Shown: positions 38,009 through 50,179 of the stretch, piece after piece
Layout: each line of letters opens with the position of its first letter
Position numbering within the stretch: the first letter of the stretch is position 1
DNA from: Paramecium octaurelia
Taxonomy: Eukaryota; Ciliophora; Oligohymenophorea; Peniculida; Parameciidae
NCBI GenBank assembly: GCA_905182995.1
Contig: CAJJDP010000018.1
Span: forward strand, 558,001-622,000
DNA length: 64,000 nt
Direction of reading: 5' to 3'
Notes under the pieces: model-generated
Seen by the model: the letters and a program-made list of their open reading frames with translations, nothing else
Databases searched by the model: none
Told to the model about the DNA's origin: nothing
Made by a program: the position numbers and the translations under genes

Positions 38009-38693
38009 TCATTTAATAAATTTATACAATGTTAATGGTATAACTACAGTATACCCTTCATATTTTGCCACTATTTTATCACAAATTTCGGAAACTATCC
38101 AACTTTTAAATACTTAATAGTCAGCATAGTTATTCAAAGACTTGCTTAAATTCTTAAAACATGCTTAAGCAGCTCTCTTAACTAATTCCTTCTATTCCTA
38201 AGATTTGCCCAAATTTTCTATTAGATCTCCATCCTATTATCTTTTATCGTCTGGTAATTTTTCAACTAATGCTGCAAATGCCCTCTCCCATGAGTCAGTC
38301 ACCATGGCAATAAAATTCTTTTCAACCACATACTTTTAAATACTTTTGCCTTCCAAACAATAGGCTTAAAATGTATCTAGAATATATATGTTATATACAT
38401 TCGCATCTAGATTCTTTATTAGAGTACAATTAAGTTAAAAATTAATATAGAACTTCTGATGTGACTTTGTCTTAATTTTTTGCATTTAATACATCAAAAA
38501 GACGATCACCTAGAGGTGTCGATCCTATCGAAATGATTTTAAATTAATTCAAGTTTCCAAGAATATTGTCAAAATAGTTTTTGTTGATACCAGATTTTGG
38601 AACTTTATAACAAATCGATTTTAGATATTTCTAAAATTCGGAATTGTTGACGATTTCCTATGTCATTTATGTTTATGATTCATTTGCGCCCAT
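38009..38693 (-). CDS. Putative N-myristoylated protein, unknown
   Basis: 213 residues, introns of 21 and 22 nt close together. It starts MGANESQTQM, a good N-myristoylation signal. The body is mostly helical (SEFQKYLKSI, MVTDSWERAFAALAEKL, VKRAAQACFKNLSKSLNNY, SWIVSEICDKIVAKY). Its stop lies 14 bp from the stop of the convergent helicase-RBR gene. It resembles the helical N-terminal parts of TLDc-type ciliate proteins, but without the TLDc domain; this is a weak impression only. Confidence 0.7.
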
Positions 38694-38727
38694 ATGTAAA
38701 TAAATTAAATAATTAATTAAATTATAA

Positions 38728-39810
38728 TCAATTAAGAAATAGTCTCTCTAAATCTGATCTCATTTGTGAAGGACTCATATTTAGTACTTTGTTTCTGCAA
38801 TTGCATCTAAGCATCCTAGCAAAAATGCAAGTGTAGACTGCACTATCATACGTATTGTATGATTATGGAATATTGTCTTTGATTATCACTTTTGCTTCTA
38901 GATTGTGATTCAATAGTTTTTAAAAGAGTTGAATTAGTTTATGTGTTATCTTTTAATAAAATGCCTTACTGCATTTAATGGAATCATAAATATTGATTTT
39001 GAATTCGTCTTCTGTAATCTAGACTTCTACAAAGTACCAACGATTGGGATTGTGTTCAATTACAAACCCTATCTTTTTGTAAATTAACCAAAACTTAACA
39101 AATCTAAATTATTTTATTAGTTATGTAAATTCATCATAGCTATCCAAAGGGCAATTGCTTTAGAAGATGATTGTCCTCTCAAACTTCTCCCTTTTATGAG
39201 GAGGAGTATCCCAATACAATTTTTCGTCAAGTTATTAAAGATACTGGATATATCCATTAACGATATTGGATCTAAGTTGATTTGTATCTCTAATAGAATT
39301 TAAATCCTTGTCGTTTATCCACTTATTGTATTTGTAACACTCATTCTACATTAGAGAATTCTACGAATCTAATGCTTCTGTAATTTTAGAGTCTAAAGTT
39401 TCATCTAAACATTCACCTTTTGGTGAAATTTGTCCTGATTCTAAATATTTATTATTTTTAAATATTCCTTTCTTTATAACTAACTTTTAGTTTCCATTCT
39501 TATCCACATCTTATAAGTAGAGTTTTCCTTTTCCATTTTTTTAGTATTTTTAATTGATCTCACCATAATAGACACTGTGTCTTTCGAAAATCGCGAACTT
39601 GTGACCTTTAAAAGCAATCACATCCATGTTCTCTTTGAATGTGATTGGATAAGCACAGTCTGGCGAAGACATTATCGAAATGCTCTCTACACAAGTATTT
39701 GATGAATGCTCTACTGCATAAATTCCTGGTCTGGATTCTATTTTATTGAATTTGGCTTATGTGTCTTCATTAATTAATGAATCACTCTCTGAAACACAAT
39801 TATTACCCAT
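38728..39810 (-). CDS. Ulp1/SENP-like (C48) pseudoprotease
   Basis: 360 residues, single exon. It starts MGNNCVSES, fitting N-myristoylation plus palmitoylation at Cys5. A MORN-like stretch (YYGEINQKYQKNGKGKLYL) is followed by a C48 SUMO/NEDD8-protease fold: EHNPNRWYFVEV, NIYDSIK, then NIPQSYNTYDSAVYTC. In active enzymes these read ...HW, YDS and IPQ..N..DCG..xC. Here the catalytic His before Trp is Arg257, the nucleophile Cys is Ser323 and the following Gly is Ala, while Gln, Asn, Asp and the distal Cys are kept. It should be catalytically dead and may instead bind SUMO or a Ub-like protein at a membrane. Active paralogues would be expected elsewhere. Confidence 0.78.
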
Positions 39811-40030
39811 TTAATTTAAATTAAAATATGAATCACATAATTATAATGCACCATTTGAATTACAGTAAGATATAATCAACATCATTTAATTCCATTGAAT
39901 TCTGTATTGGTGTGGATCTTTTAGACTTTTAGAAATAAAAATTGTTCTCTTTTCTTAAAAATTTAATCCTTATGTATATATATAATAACATTTTAAGTAT
40001 AATGAATTACATTCTTTGATAATTTTTAGA

Positions 40031-41059
40031 ATGAAATTTATCAAAGAAAATAAAGATAATAAAGTTTAATTCATCGAATAAAAAAAAATCATTTATAAGG
40101 GCAGTGTTCGATTGGAAAAGTTTGACAACAAAAAGCAAAACAATATCCCTTATACTTAGAGAGAAAAATATAAAAGCGATTGGAGTCCAATAATAAAACA
40201 AAAGAGAACGTAAACAATTTTGAAACAGCTCATTAGTGAATAAAATTAACAGTAAGATATAAGTTTATTTAGAGTACTTGAAGCAAAGTCTTCACGTAAT
40301 TTTAAGTTTAAGAGAATATCAGTAGATTATAACTATTCAATTCAACTACCAAATATTGAAGAGTATTTTCATTCACAAGATAAACATTAACTGCTTACAA
40401 CTATTAAAAATGAAAAAAACAGGGTTGAGAATCACATAGAGAAATTAGAAAAAATTAAAAAAGAATTAGATCTTTCAGATTCTATCATTAATCAACATAA
40501 ATAAGCAGCCTATCATTCTAATACGCCAATTAAATTAGCAAGAAGGCCAACCGTTAAATTGAATACAAGTGGCAGCACTTCCTTTGGAAAAACAGAGAAT
40601 GTTAAAATGCATTTATCAATAATTGACTGTGAAGACAGAAAATAAAACGATAAAAATAAAGAAGTTGAATTGTATAAGAGATATGAAAGAGTACGAAATA
40701 GCAAGGTTTTACCACAATTAGTAACTTAAATCAATGAATCATATGAAGAAAAGAATAAATTAAGTGATAAATTCAATAGGCAGTTATATTACTGCATACA
40801 TAATAGAGATTATAGTATTCAAGATAAAATGAAAGAGTATAATAACGATAGCCTCTCATATTCTCAGTTTTACTTAATTTAAAAAAGACTTAAACAACAT
40901 TTAGAAGGTAGATTCAAGGCCACAGAAAATCAAGTTACAAAATTTGAGGACGAACTCAAGAATCTAGCCAAAACCAACAGGTTAACAGAAAGTAGAAAGG
41001 AATAATTATCCAGAATAAAGATTTAATTAGAGAGTGGTAATTATTTAGAAAATTATTGA
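40031..41059 (+). CDS. Coiled-coil protein, unknown
   Basis: 342 residues, single exon. Basic N-terminus, then helical stretches rich in Lys, Glu and Gln (IKNEKNRVENHIEKLEKI; FEDELKNLAKTN) suited to coiled-coil formation. No domain recognised. Divergent from the pseudoprotease gene across 220 bp. Confidence 0.75.
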
Positions 41060-41270
41060 AATGTTATAAAAGGTGTAATACACTTTATTTATATATTCCT
41101 TTTCACCTAAATCTTTCTAAATATCTGAAATAAATGATAACAAAATTAGAAGCACAGAAGTTACAATAAAACTATGTTTATTATTAAATAAGATATTTTA
41201 GTTTTGCATAATAATAAATTGTAAGTAAATTGTATAATTATAAAGTTATTATTTTTATTATTATATTATA

Positions 41271-43884
41271 ATGAATAGTGTAAATTTTAGAGTAGTAATT
41301 CAACTAACCTATTTTATAATGGTACTTACAATAAAGTTAGTTAATCATAATGCAGAATACTTTTAAGTTATCTTTAGTATGATTTTGACAATACTGTTTA
41401 TACCATTTAATAGATATATCAATACATGCGTTGAGCAATAATAATTGATATGTAAATCCTTGTGGTAAATTCTCAATCTCTTTTGTTTGGGCAGTGTTGA
41501 TTTTGGATTGAAAAACGATGGATTATTAAGCAGATTTTAATACTTTTGGTTGGGATTGACAATATAATTGGAAGTAGACACTACAATTCTAAATTAAATA
41601 GCCAGAGTTGGATATTTGTTGGTTGTTATTGCATCGGCAAATTTGACAGCAATTTATTTATTGATAGATTCATCCTCGATTGGAATTATTTTTGGAGAAG
41701 CCCTCTATGGTTTGCTATTGTTCTATCAATTATTTACGAAGGCAAAGACATAGACATAAACATTGCCTCAAAAGAAACCAAGCTCTCGTAGTTTTACAGA
41801 GAAATTAGAAAGTCCTTAATAATAAATTTTTGATGAAGATTCAAACTAAATTAAATTTATGTCATTAAATTAAGGGATAGTTAAAAACCCTTCTATTTAT
41901 TCAAGAGATCCATCAGTTTTCGAATAAATAGAATAATAGAAAACCTTTTATGAGATTTTATTTAATCAATTTCCTGAGGGTATAATTATTATCAATGATC
42001 AAAATAAGATTGATTATCATAATAATTAAGTATATACCTTCTTGGGCAGAAAACATAGTCAAAACAGAGATTATTTATTATCTCGCTTATATGAGCTAAA
42101 GAACTACAGCTCCAAATTTCAATTTGAGGAACAGACATAATTTGATAAATTTTTCTCAAGACTGGATAAAAACCTAAAATACAATCAACATGAATATTAT
42201 TAGCCTTTCGATTAACAATTTGATCAATAATTAAATGATGATTATTCTAAAGAGAGTATCTTTAATAATAATTTTGATGACAATCTAACCGATTACTATT
42301 ATCAAGCAGAACTTAGCAAGGCTGAAACTCTGAAATAAGAATTAGATAAGGCCTTCTAATTGTCTCCCTACGCTAGATAAATGTCTGGTCCTTCTGAGAA
42401 AACATATAAAGGAAAGGATAAAATAAGATTTTCACCAGAAGTTAAAAAAATGCTCTGTATGATAGAAGAATCGGCAGAAGATCAAATAAATGAATTATAA
42501 GAAGACAAGTCTTAAGAAGATTGCAATCCAGGTTTATTGATTTAAATAACAATCAAACCCTACATTTATGAAAATAAAAGAAGTGTTTTATTACTGATAC
42601 GGGATGTATCATTATTTAATCAATTCAAAGTTTTGTAAGAGCAAAATAAAAACAAATCTAGGATGTTATCATATGTTTCTCATGAACTACGTAATCCATT
42701 AGCAGCTATAATTGAAATCAATAAATAACTGATGGCTAACTTTGAACAAGACGAAAACTTGACATCAAAGTAATTAATTCTAAAGTAAAATTAGATATCT
42801 GTAACCTATGTAGAGTTCTGTAATGTCAATTCAAGCATTGGCAAATGACTTATTGGATCTAGCTTAACTGAAAGCTGGAAAATTTACGTTATCATATCAT
42901 GATTTTTCAATCAAATAATTATTGAATGATACAATATCAGTTATGTCTTATCCAGTAAGATTAAGAAATTTAAATCTAAAATTAGAATTTGATCCAAAAC
43001 TTCCCCAAATTATCAAGTCTGATTAATAGAGAATATAATAGATAATTTTTAATCTGATTAGTAATGCCACCAAATTTACAAAAGAAGGTGGGATCACTGT
43101 GACAGCTAAATAGTTATAGGCAAAACAAATAGAAATTTCTGTTGAAGACACAGGAGTAGGTTTGAAGCCAGAAGATAAAAGTAAATTATTCTAACCATTT
43201 GGAAAATTGGAAGACACAAAGAACATGAATACTTAAGGAGTAGGGTTAGGATTGATGATTAGCAATGTGTTGGCCTAAAAACTAAGTGGGAATGATGAAG
43301 GATTATAAGTTGATTCAAAAGGAGTAGATAAAGGATCTAGATTCCTATTTAAAATATAGGATGTTAGTGAAAATTAAATTTCTACTTAATTGGAATCCAA
43401 AGTTCTTAATAGAAAAGAGATTAGTTCCAATAATATGCAAATTCAAAAGAAGTTTGAAGATTAAATAATAGGATAATCTTCCAATTGTAGATGTCCTCAA
43501 ATTATAATCACTGATGATGAGCCACTCAATTTATAAACTTTAGGGTGGAAATTAGATCGTATGAAATACATTCACCTACAAGCCAAAAGTGGTTAAGAAT
43601 GCATAGAAATTCTCTAAAATTGGCAAAACAATAGAGAGTATTGTTGTAACTGGATTAAATTTATCATCATTGACATTAATATGCCTTATCTAAATGGATA
43701 TTAGACTTCTAAATTAATAAGATAAATGGAAGTGGAGAAATAGGTTAAACGTTGCAAAATTATAGGTTGTAGTGGATTTACAGATTATGAAACCGAAAGA
43801 GCAGGATTTGAAAATGGAATGGATACCTTTATTTCAAAGCCAGTAGAAGATAAGGAGTTATAAAGTGCCTTATAAAGTTAATGA
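41271..43884 (+). CDS. Membrane-bound hybrid histidine kinase with receiver domain
   Basis: 862 residues, one 25-nt intron. Several hydrophobic segments fill residues 1-170. A sensor-like cytosolic region follows (FPEGIIIINDQNKIDY looks PAS-like). HisKA has YVSHELRNPLAA with the phospho-accepting His near residue 469. HATPase has NLISNATKF (N box), EDTGVGL (G1) and QGVGLGLMIS (G2). The C-terminal receiver has ITDDEP, the phosphorylated Asp in IIIDINMPYLNG (about residue 792) and the Lys in ISKPVEDK. All phosphorelay residues are intact. Such kinases pass phosphate His to Asp and often on to a separate HPt protein; the signal is unknown. Two-component kinases are absent from animals but present in ciliates. 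Confidence 0.93.
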
Positions 43885-44606
43885 TTAAATGTTTCGTGTA
43901 ATTTAAATAGTAGTCGTCAGTCTTCAAACTCTCAAATATCGATCTTCTAATTTTTACTATTTTTTGTCATCTAAAGACATTCTAAACACTATCTCAACAT
44001 AATAATATAAATGATAATTTTCTAAAATTACATATAATTCTCTGGTTTGTTGCCATTAGAACTCAGATATTGACTTCAGTATGAATTTTATAAAGAAAAA
44101 CACTTTTGGTTTATATATAGCTATTAAAATTGATCTAATAATAGTAATATCTAAATTATCGGTAATATGTGACATATTTTCTAAAGAATAGAAAAATTTC
44201 ATGTTCAATCTTGTAATTTGTTAAAATTTAAAATGAATCAGATATTTTTCTTTACAAAATTAGTACCTTAAAAATATGTATGAAGGAAAGAACTAGAAAA
44301 ATATTAAAGCTAATAATTAAATCTCTATTAACAAGGATTGTATTTTCAAAAAATTAGGAGTGCGATATAAATAAATGGTCAACATTTTATCAATTGAGAT
44401 TAATTTATATATAGTAGCAAATTAACTCTTTTGGTCATAATTAGAGATCTATAATACACAACCTCTTCTCAATGTAGATTTAGTAAAATACATAAATTAT
44501 TAAGAAAATATTCTTCTTTTGAATGCTTTAAGATAGTATCCTTCTTGTAATTTTACCTTAAGTTCTAAAAATATTAATATTTTATTTTATTTTTTGACAA
44601 TAAAAT
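43885..44606. other. AT-rich intergenic region with a doubtful ORF
   Basis: No gene I can defend. A + strand frame from ATG 44280 stays open for about 110 codons (for example KDCIFKKLGVRYKQMVNILS) to a TGA at 44612. It would overlap the next gene's start, has no domain, and could be chance or a degraded gene. Confidence 0.4.
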
Positions 44607-45430
44607 ATGGATGATGAAAAAAAGAAAAAAAAAGGTAACAAACTGGATTTAAATTTATTGCCTTCATCTTTAAAAGAGCGATATGCAGCAATGGGAATAC
44701 TTCCGAAACCATAAATTCCTAAGGCCAATATTTAGGTTGATGTATAGAGAATGAAATAGAAAAAAATGGAGAAAGAGCAGCCAATTGAATAAAAATTAGA
44801 GAGCGTTGAAATCAAAGCAAGTGAAAAAAAATAACTAGAAAAGTATATATTACACTTTTTATATATAGAGTGTTCTAGATGCTTAAAAAGAAGGATGTTG
44901 ATTATTTTGACATGAAAGATGTAGATAAAATGCTTAGATTCTTAGGAGTAGCACTGACCAAATCTGAAATTGATCTAATGTTATGGGTACCATGTTTCAC
45001 TATTAAATAGGAAGTTGATGAAAATCTTGATGGTAAAGTTAGCTGGACTGAATTTTTGAATATGTACAAGAAATGCACAATTGATAAAACAGGATTAGAA
45101 CCTAAGAGTTTGTATCATATGGTCTAATTTCTAATGTATTTACCTCCAGATAGAAAAGATCCAAAAATAACAGTTGAAGTTATAAAAATATCTTAATTTT
45201 AGGACACTTTGGAGTTGCTTTACGTGAGGTTTGGAAGGCAATCATTAGATTCAGAGATTCATGCAATATTTGGAGATGAAGAAAAAAGTAAGGACGGTCA
45301 AGAAAAGGCTATATCATTCAGTGAGTATATGGAGAAAATCAATGAAAGAGCAATTCAATAAAGGAAGCTAAGAAAAGAAGAATAAAAATAATAATTTTAA
45401 TATTTTAAGAAGGAGAAAAATGGATCTTGA
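44607..45430 (+). CDS. EF-hand protein, probably axonemal or cytoskeletal
   Basis: 249 residues, introns of 26, 24 and 24 nt. After a Lys-rich start comes SSLKERYAAMGILPKP and a helical linker. Next is a pair of EF-hand-type helix-loop-helix units. The first lacks a canonical loop (FDMKDVDKMLRFLGVALTKS). The second has a full calcium loop (DENLDGKVSWTE). A further half EF-hand and a basic tail follow. Sequence style resembles axonemal EF-hand proteins such as the EFCAB group, but I cannot name the orthologue. Confidence 0.82.
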
Positions 45431-45523
45431 ATCATTATCTAAAAAATCTTGCTAGAATTTTAATATCAAAGCAATTAATTTATAAACTAGAGATTTAATT
45501 AAATTCAAAATTAATTTAGTATT

Positions 45524-47473
45524 TCAAGACTTTTTAACAGATGGCCTTCTACTATGTTACTATAATTATTAAATCACTTGAGGAGTTTTACTATTTGTAA
45601 ATAAAGATGGCTTTTCATATTTTTTTTTCTCTAACATCTCCTTAATTTATTATCCTTCAATTAATAGTTTACCCATCTAACCAATTTCTCTATTTGTTCT
45701 ACTTAATAAAGTATTTTCATGTGAAGCTAATTAAATTTTGGCAGCAAGTCTATCACATTCTTGTTACAATTATCTGTTCATTCCTTCCAATCTTTCTACT
45801 ACTTATTGTAAATGTATTATTTCCCTATCTTTAACAATCATCTATTATGCACTCTTATCAAAATGATACGAACTTGACTTAATGCAAATATATACTTTTT
45901 GTTAATTCTCCTTAATTGTCTCAATTCCTCCTCATTTTATTATAAATCATTTTCGAGATTACCAACTTACCTCAAGAGATCCCTGTTCTAATCTTGTAAT
46001 TACATGCATTACTAAGAGACTACAACAAAGGATCTAAAATATTTTAATATTATTATACTACTCTGTCTATTCAAAATACATTTTTTTTTCTTAAATTTAT
46101 TTAATCATAATTTCTGAATTCTTTTATTTTATCTCCAAATCTATTTAAGTTTCATCTTTAATTTTAATAAGATCAATTAAAGTTTATCTTTCATTTCTTA
46201 ATTAATCTATTTAAATTAAATTCTCTTTGCATTCTTTAGCTTATTAATCTTTTAACTGATTTAACTGTAATGCATATATTTTATTTTCTTTCTATAACTA
46301 ACTAATATAAATCTATTGATCAGACTTATTTTGTTACAATTCCTTTAATTATTAATTAATTTCTTTGGTTTGTTGTTAAACCTACGCTTCTTTGAATTAC
46401 TGTTCTTGTAGTTATTATTATATCTTTTCGACAAACGAATCCTTTTCAAATAATTAGTTTTTTAACATCTAAGATTCCTACAAGTATTGATTATTCAAAT
46501 CTTATAAATCAGAATGCTTTTAAGTAAGAATCATAAATTCCTCATTTATAGCTTAAATTTATTATTGATATTGTTAATTGCTCATTTGTAATTGATCCAA
46601 TTAGTTTTTCAAAGATTAACACTCTTTATTCTAGTTTTTTTCTGAGTGTGATAATTATTGTTATAAAGCAGTGTATCTATCACTAGAACTCTAAATGGAA
46701 TCGATTTTAGATACCAATTTATTTCTTTCTATTTCAATTTATTAATAACCACTATATAAGTTTGAAAGGTTTTGCTCATATTTTTCTGATTGATATGTTA
46801 ACTGTTAAATATAATTTTTTAGGTCCTCGATTGTCAAATACAATTGGCTAATTTCCTATTCTTTTGTAATAATTAATTTCTCCAATTCTTTTATTTTTTT
46901 TCGGTTTTACCTCTTAATGTTTCTGCTTTGATCTTAACTTACGAGATTATTGAAGTCTGAATGAAGATAGTCATGGTTATTAAGTGATTCCTATAAATTA
47001 GCTAATTCTTAAGTTAGTTATTCATTGTCTTCTTATAAGGATATAATTTGTTCTTTATATGAATGATTTTCTTATGTAAGGTAATCATTTTATTAAACTT
47101 TTTGCTAAATCTGTGAAATCTGATGGTCGTTTTCTTAAATTATCTAATTGTAATATGTGGCAGTTGATTCAATTTGATTTTTGTACTCATGTATTTAATT
47201 TTCAAAGGATTCATTTTCCTATCTTAACCTCTAACTAATAGTAAATTAAGTTGTTAGATCATTCTTGAGATTTTCAATTTCATCATTTAAGTCATTGTTT
47301 TCAGTTTCGAATTGACTCAAAGTCTAGAATTAGATTAGAGGATTTACCTATTTCAATTATTGGATTTCATGTTATAATTTCTAATTTTCAATGAAAATAT
47401 TTTGATTCAGTGTTTGGAGATTGTCGTATCTTGAATTTAATTCTAGTAATTCATCTTCTTAAGAAAAAGACAT
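45524..47473 (-). CDS. Long coiled-coil protein
   Basis: 632 residues, introns of 28 and 23 nt near the 3' end. Almost the whole length is heptad-rich helix with Gln, Glu, Leu and Asn (LTQELANLQESLNNHD; SLKNQLDQLQMSNQQYQQQI), with no globular domain. A short basic tail ends RRPSVKKS. Likely structural, for example in basal body, axoneme or Golgi tethering. The high TAA/TAG count as Gln again shows the ciliate code. Confidence 0.8.
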
Positions 47474-47519
47474 AAAATATATTTATTTTTCAAATAAAAG
47501 ATTAACGATCATAAAATTA

Positions 47520-49227
47520 TCATTTTTCACCATCTGAATCAACGACTTTAATATCATTTCCGAATAAATCATCGAAACTGGCTTGCTTTTTCGTTTCTTT
47601 AATGTTTAAGTTTAATGCTACTTGTTCTTAGATGTTTTATTGCTATTATTAATATCCGCCAATGGATTAAGACATACAAGGCAAAACTGGAGGTAGCCAA
47701 TAACTATTGATCATACTTTAGCCTAAAGGCATCATGAATGAAGGTTAGTTTGCCAATAAGAGTATTGGTTAGATATTGCTTTGTCTATTGATATCATCAA
47801 TTGACTTTTGTAGAAATAGCATATTATGATCTGATTAAGTTAAAGTAGGACATTTGCTGTTGTTTTCTTCGCTTTTAACCGATTTATAGAGATGTTTAAG
47901 AATGAGTCCTTGAAAATCTAATGTGTTGAATGGAGATATAAATATGTTTTTAGTTTTTTTATTGAAAATTACAACTCCAGATCTATCATTCTCAACATGG
48001 AATTAATTGTCCACTCTTTTTATGTTTAATAGTTTTTTATATAAAATGCCATTTCTACTAGTATTAGAGGTGATTTCATTGTGAAATAAATCAAAAAAGT
48101 CATCGTTTTTAATTTTCTAAGCTTCTTGGTATTTACCCTCTTAAACGCATAAATCAATATATAAGCTTTGAATGGCCAAAACTATAAATTGCCATTCGTA
48201 ATTATCAATTTCTTCGATGGGTGTAATCTTACCATACTTCTTTGCATAATCCATTCTTAATTATTGAACTTTAGCAAATAATTAAGGGTTTATAGTTTCA
48301 AATTCGTATTTTAATTTTTCTTTTTTTAAAAGTGAGTTGTATTTGTTCTTTAATGAATTTTCAGTTCTTACTCTACCATACAAAGCTGATAATTCCGACC
48401 ATTTTTTGCCTCTTATTAAAATGGTCTTCAATAAATCAATCTCTTATTATTTTGACCAGGGTTCACTAAAGTTCAATATTTAAATATTTACTTGCAAATA
48501 TTTGGATCCAATCTATTAATCCATCTTTCTCTACATTATTTTGGCTGTCTAAATATCTTATTAGGAGATCTCTTGTAAATCTCTCTGGCTATTTGAGACC
48601 ACTTGTTCTCCTTCCCTAATCTACTGAATTCTCTAAAAATTATAATTTAAACTATTGCATACTCATGAACTTGTTGTAAAAGCTAATCTTCCTCTTCAGT
48701 CCATGGAGCCTCAGAAAGGGAAATCTTGTATTTTTGTTCCCATTTGAGTCTGCATTGATGGGCATTACGTCCGAGTATCATTTTAGCTATATCTCTCCAC
48801 TCAGAAGGTGTCTTATGGATTTAAGAATAATTAAATATACAAGTGAACTTAAGTCTTTCACTAAACAATATCGAATAACTATCCAATAGAATAAACGCTT
48901 ATCAGTGTCATTCCATTTTACACTTCTCCTTCTAGCATTCTAGCTATAATAATTTAGTCTATAATCGAAATACATGTTTAATTAGAATAACATTTTAGCT
49001 TCATCAATTGTAGGCCAATTTTCAAGCTTCAATCGAAGATTTGCACCTATTTTACTTAATTATTCTCTTGTTTCTACGAACTCTTTGGTATTCTCTACAA
49101 AAGTACAGAAATGCTGATTCACTACTTCGTATGGATAGACTTGAAGAATAACTTAATTAAACATACTTATTAAGTCCTCCATCTCACAACTCCCTGCTAG
49201 TTTTACTTCCTTTGTCTCAGTTTGCAT
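47520..49227 (-). CDS. Myb/SANT-repeat DNA-binding protein
   Basis: 550 residues, introns of 29 and 26 nt. At least three Myb/SANT repeats: TPSEWRDIAKMILGRN...QCRLKWEQ; APWTEEEDQLLQQV...KWSQIAREIYKRS...QCRERW; EPWSKQEIDLLKTI...KWSELSALYG. The spaced tryptophans and QCR motif are typical of DNA-contacting repeats, so it is probably a transcription factor or an snRNA-activating SNAPC4-like factor. The C-terminal 200 residues are low complexity and end in an acidic LFGNDIKVVDSDGEK. Confidence 0.85.
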
Positions 49228-49307
49228 AAATTAAATATATAATACTGTATTATTAATTCATAATTAACTACAGCGTTGATAATTGTATAAACAAAAGTGT
49301 TTATATA

Positions 49308-49861
49308 TCAATTAATGAGTTTTTTATAAACTTTATCAACTTCTTCTTTCATGTTGAAAATATTCAAAATATTCTCTTCCACCCTTATCAAACTTTGATT
49401 CTATGGTCCATCATGGGCAATGCTACTTAACTCTCCTCCGTTCATACTCCTCAATGTTCCATTAATCATATCTTAATTGCTTGAGAGATTTCCAGGTTTT
49501 ATTATTGACAATCCTGAAAACATCTATCTGCTGATTCCTACTCCCATTCCTTTTTTTGGTCCATTCTTTAATCTGAAGCTCTATAGAAAAGTATTCATAT
49601 CATGCTTTTCTTCATTTTAATTAACTGCCTTTTAACAAACTAATTACTTAAGTCTTAAATTTCGATTGTTTCATCTTTTTATTTAAAACTTCTTAAATAA
49701 TCCTCATAAGGTGTTTGATAATACGATGGCAATCCTGGATAAGTATTAGGCATAAATTTTAACTATTTTGAAGGTGCTTCCAAAGAAAAACTTAAGAATT
49801 TTTAATTATCACTTAATTTTATTTCCTTTTATCTCTCATTTTATCCATCATACCTTCTCAT
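49308..49861 (-). CDS. Hypothetical protein
   Basis: 176 residues, one 23-nt intron. Basic start (MRRYDGQNERQKEI), a Pro/Tyr stretch (NTYPGLPSYYQTPYEDYL), then a Gly/Ser/Asn-rich region and a short helical end (ILNIFNMKEEVDKVYKKL). No domain recognised. Ends 80 bp beyond the Myb start on the same strand. Confidence 0.65.
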
Positions 49862-50179
49862 TATAAAATAATTATTAATTATAATTTTAAAGATAAAAAA
49901 TATTGATTAATTATGAATCTAACTTTCTATTATTACTTTGGTAGTTTTTGTTAAGTTATGGCAATCATAACTTAATTGTCTTTTTTTAGTTATAAATTTT
50001 GGTTAATCATTCCATAGCTCCAACATAGAAAATGTAGAGGGTAATGTGAAATAAGCAAACAATCATATATTTTTAATAGAAAGAAATGTAATACTAAATA
50101 ATGAGTTAATATCCCTAATGAAATATCTTTTACGTGAACACTATATAAATAAACTTAATCAGATATTTAATAAATATAA
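49862..50179. other. Intergenic region containing an inverted repeat
   Basis: No gene seen. It holds the promoter of the 49.3-kb gene and the 3' flank of the 50.2-kb gene, both on the minus strand. The only structure is the perfect inverted repeat listed separately. Confidence 0.5.
49951..49975. repeat. Perfect inverted repeat, 10-bp arms, 5-nt loop
   Basis: TTAAGTTATG and CATAACTTAA flank GCAAT. It starts 90 bp upstream of the minus-strand ATG at 49861. It could be a dimeric-factor binding site or a hairpin; in AT-rich DNA chance remains possible. Confidence 0.6.
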
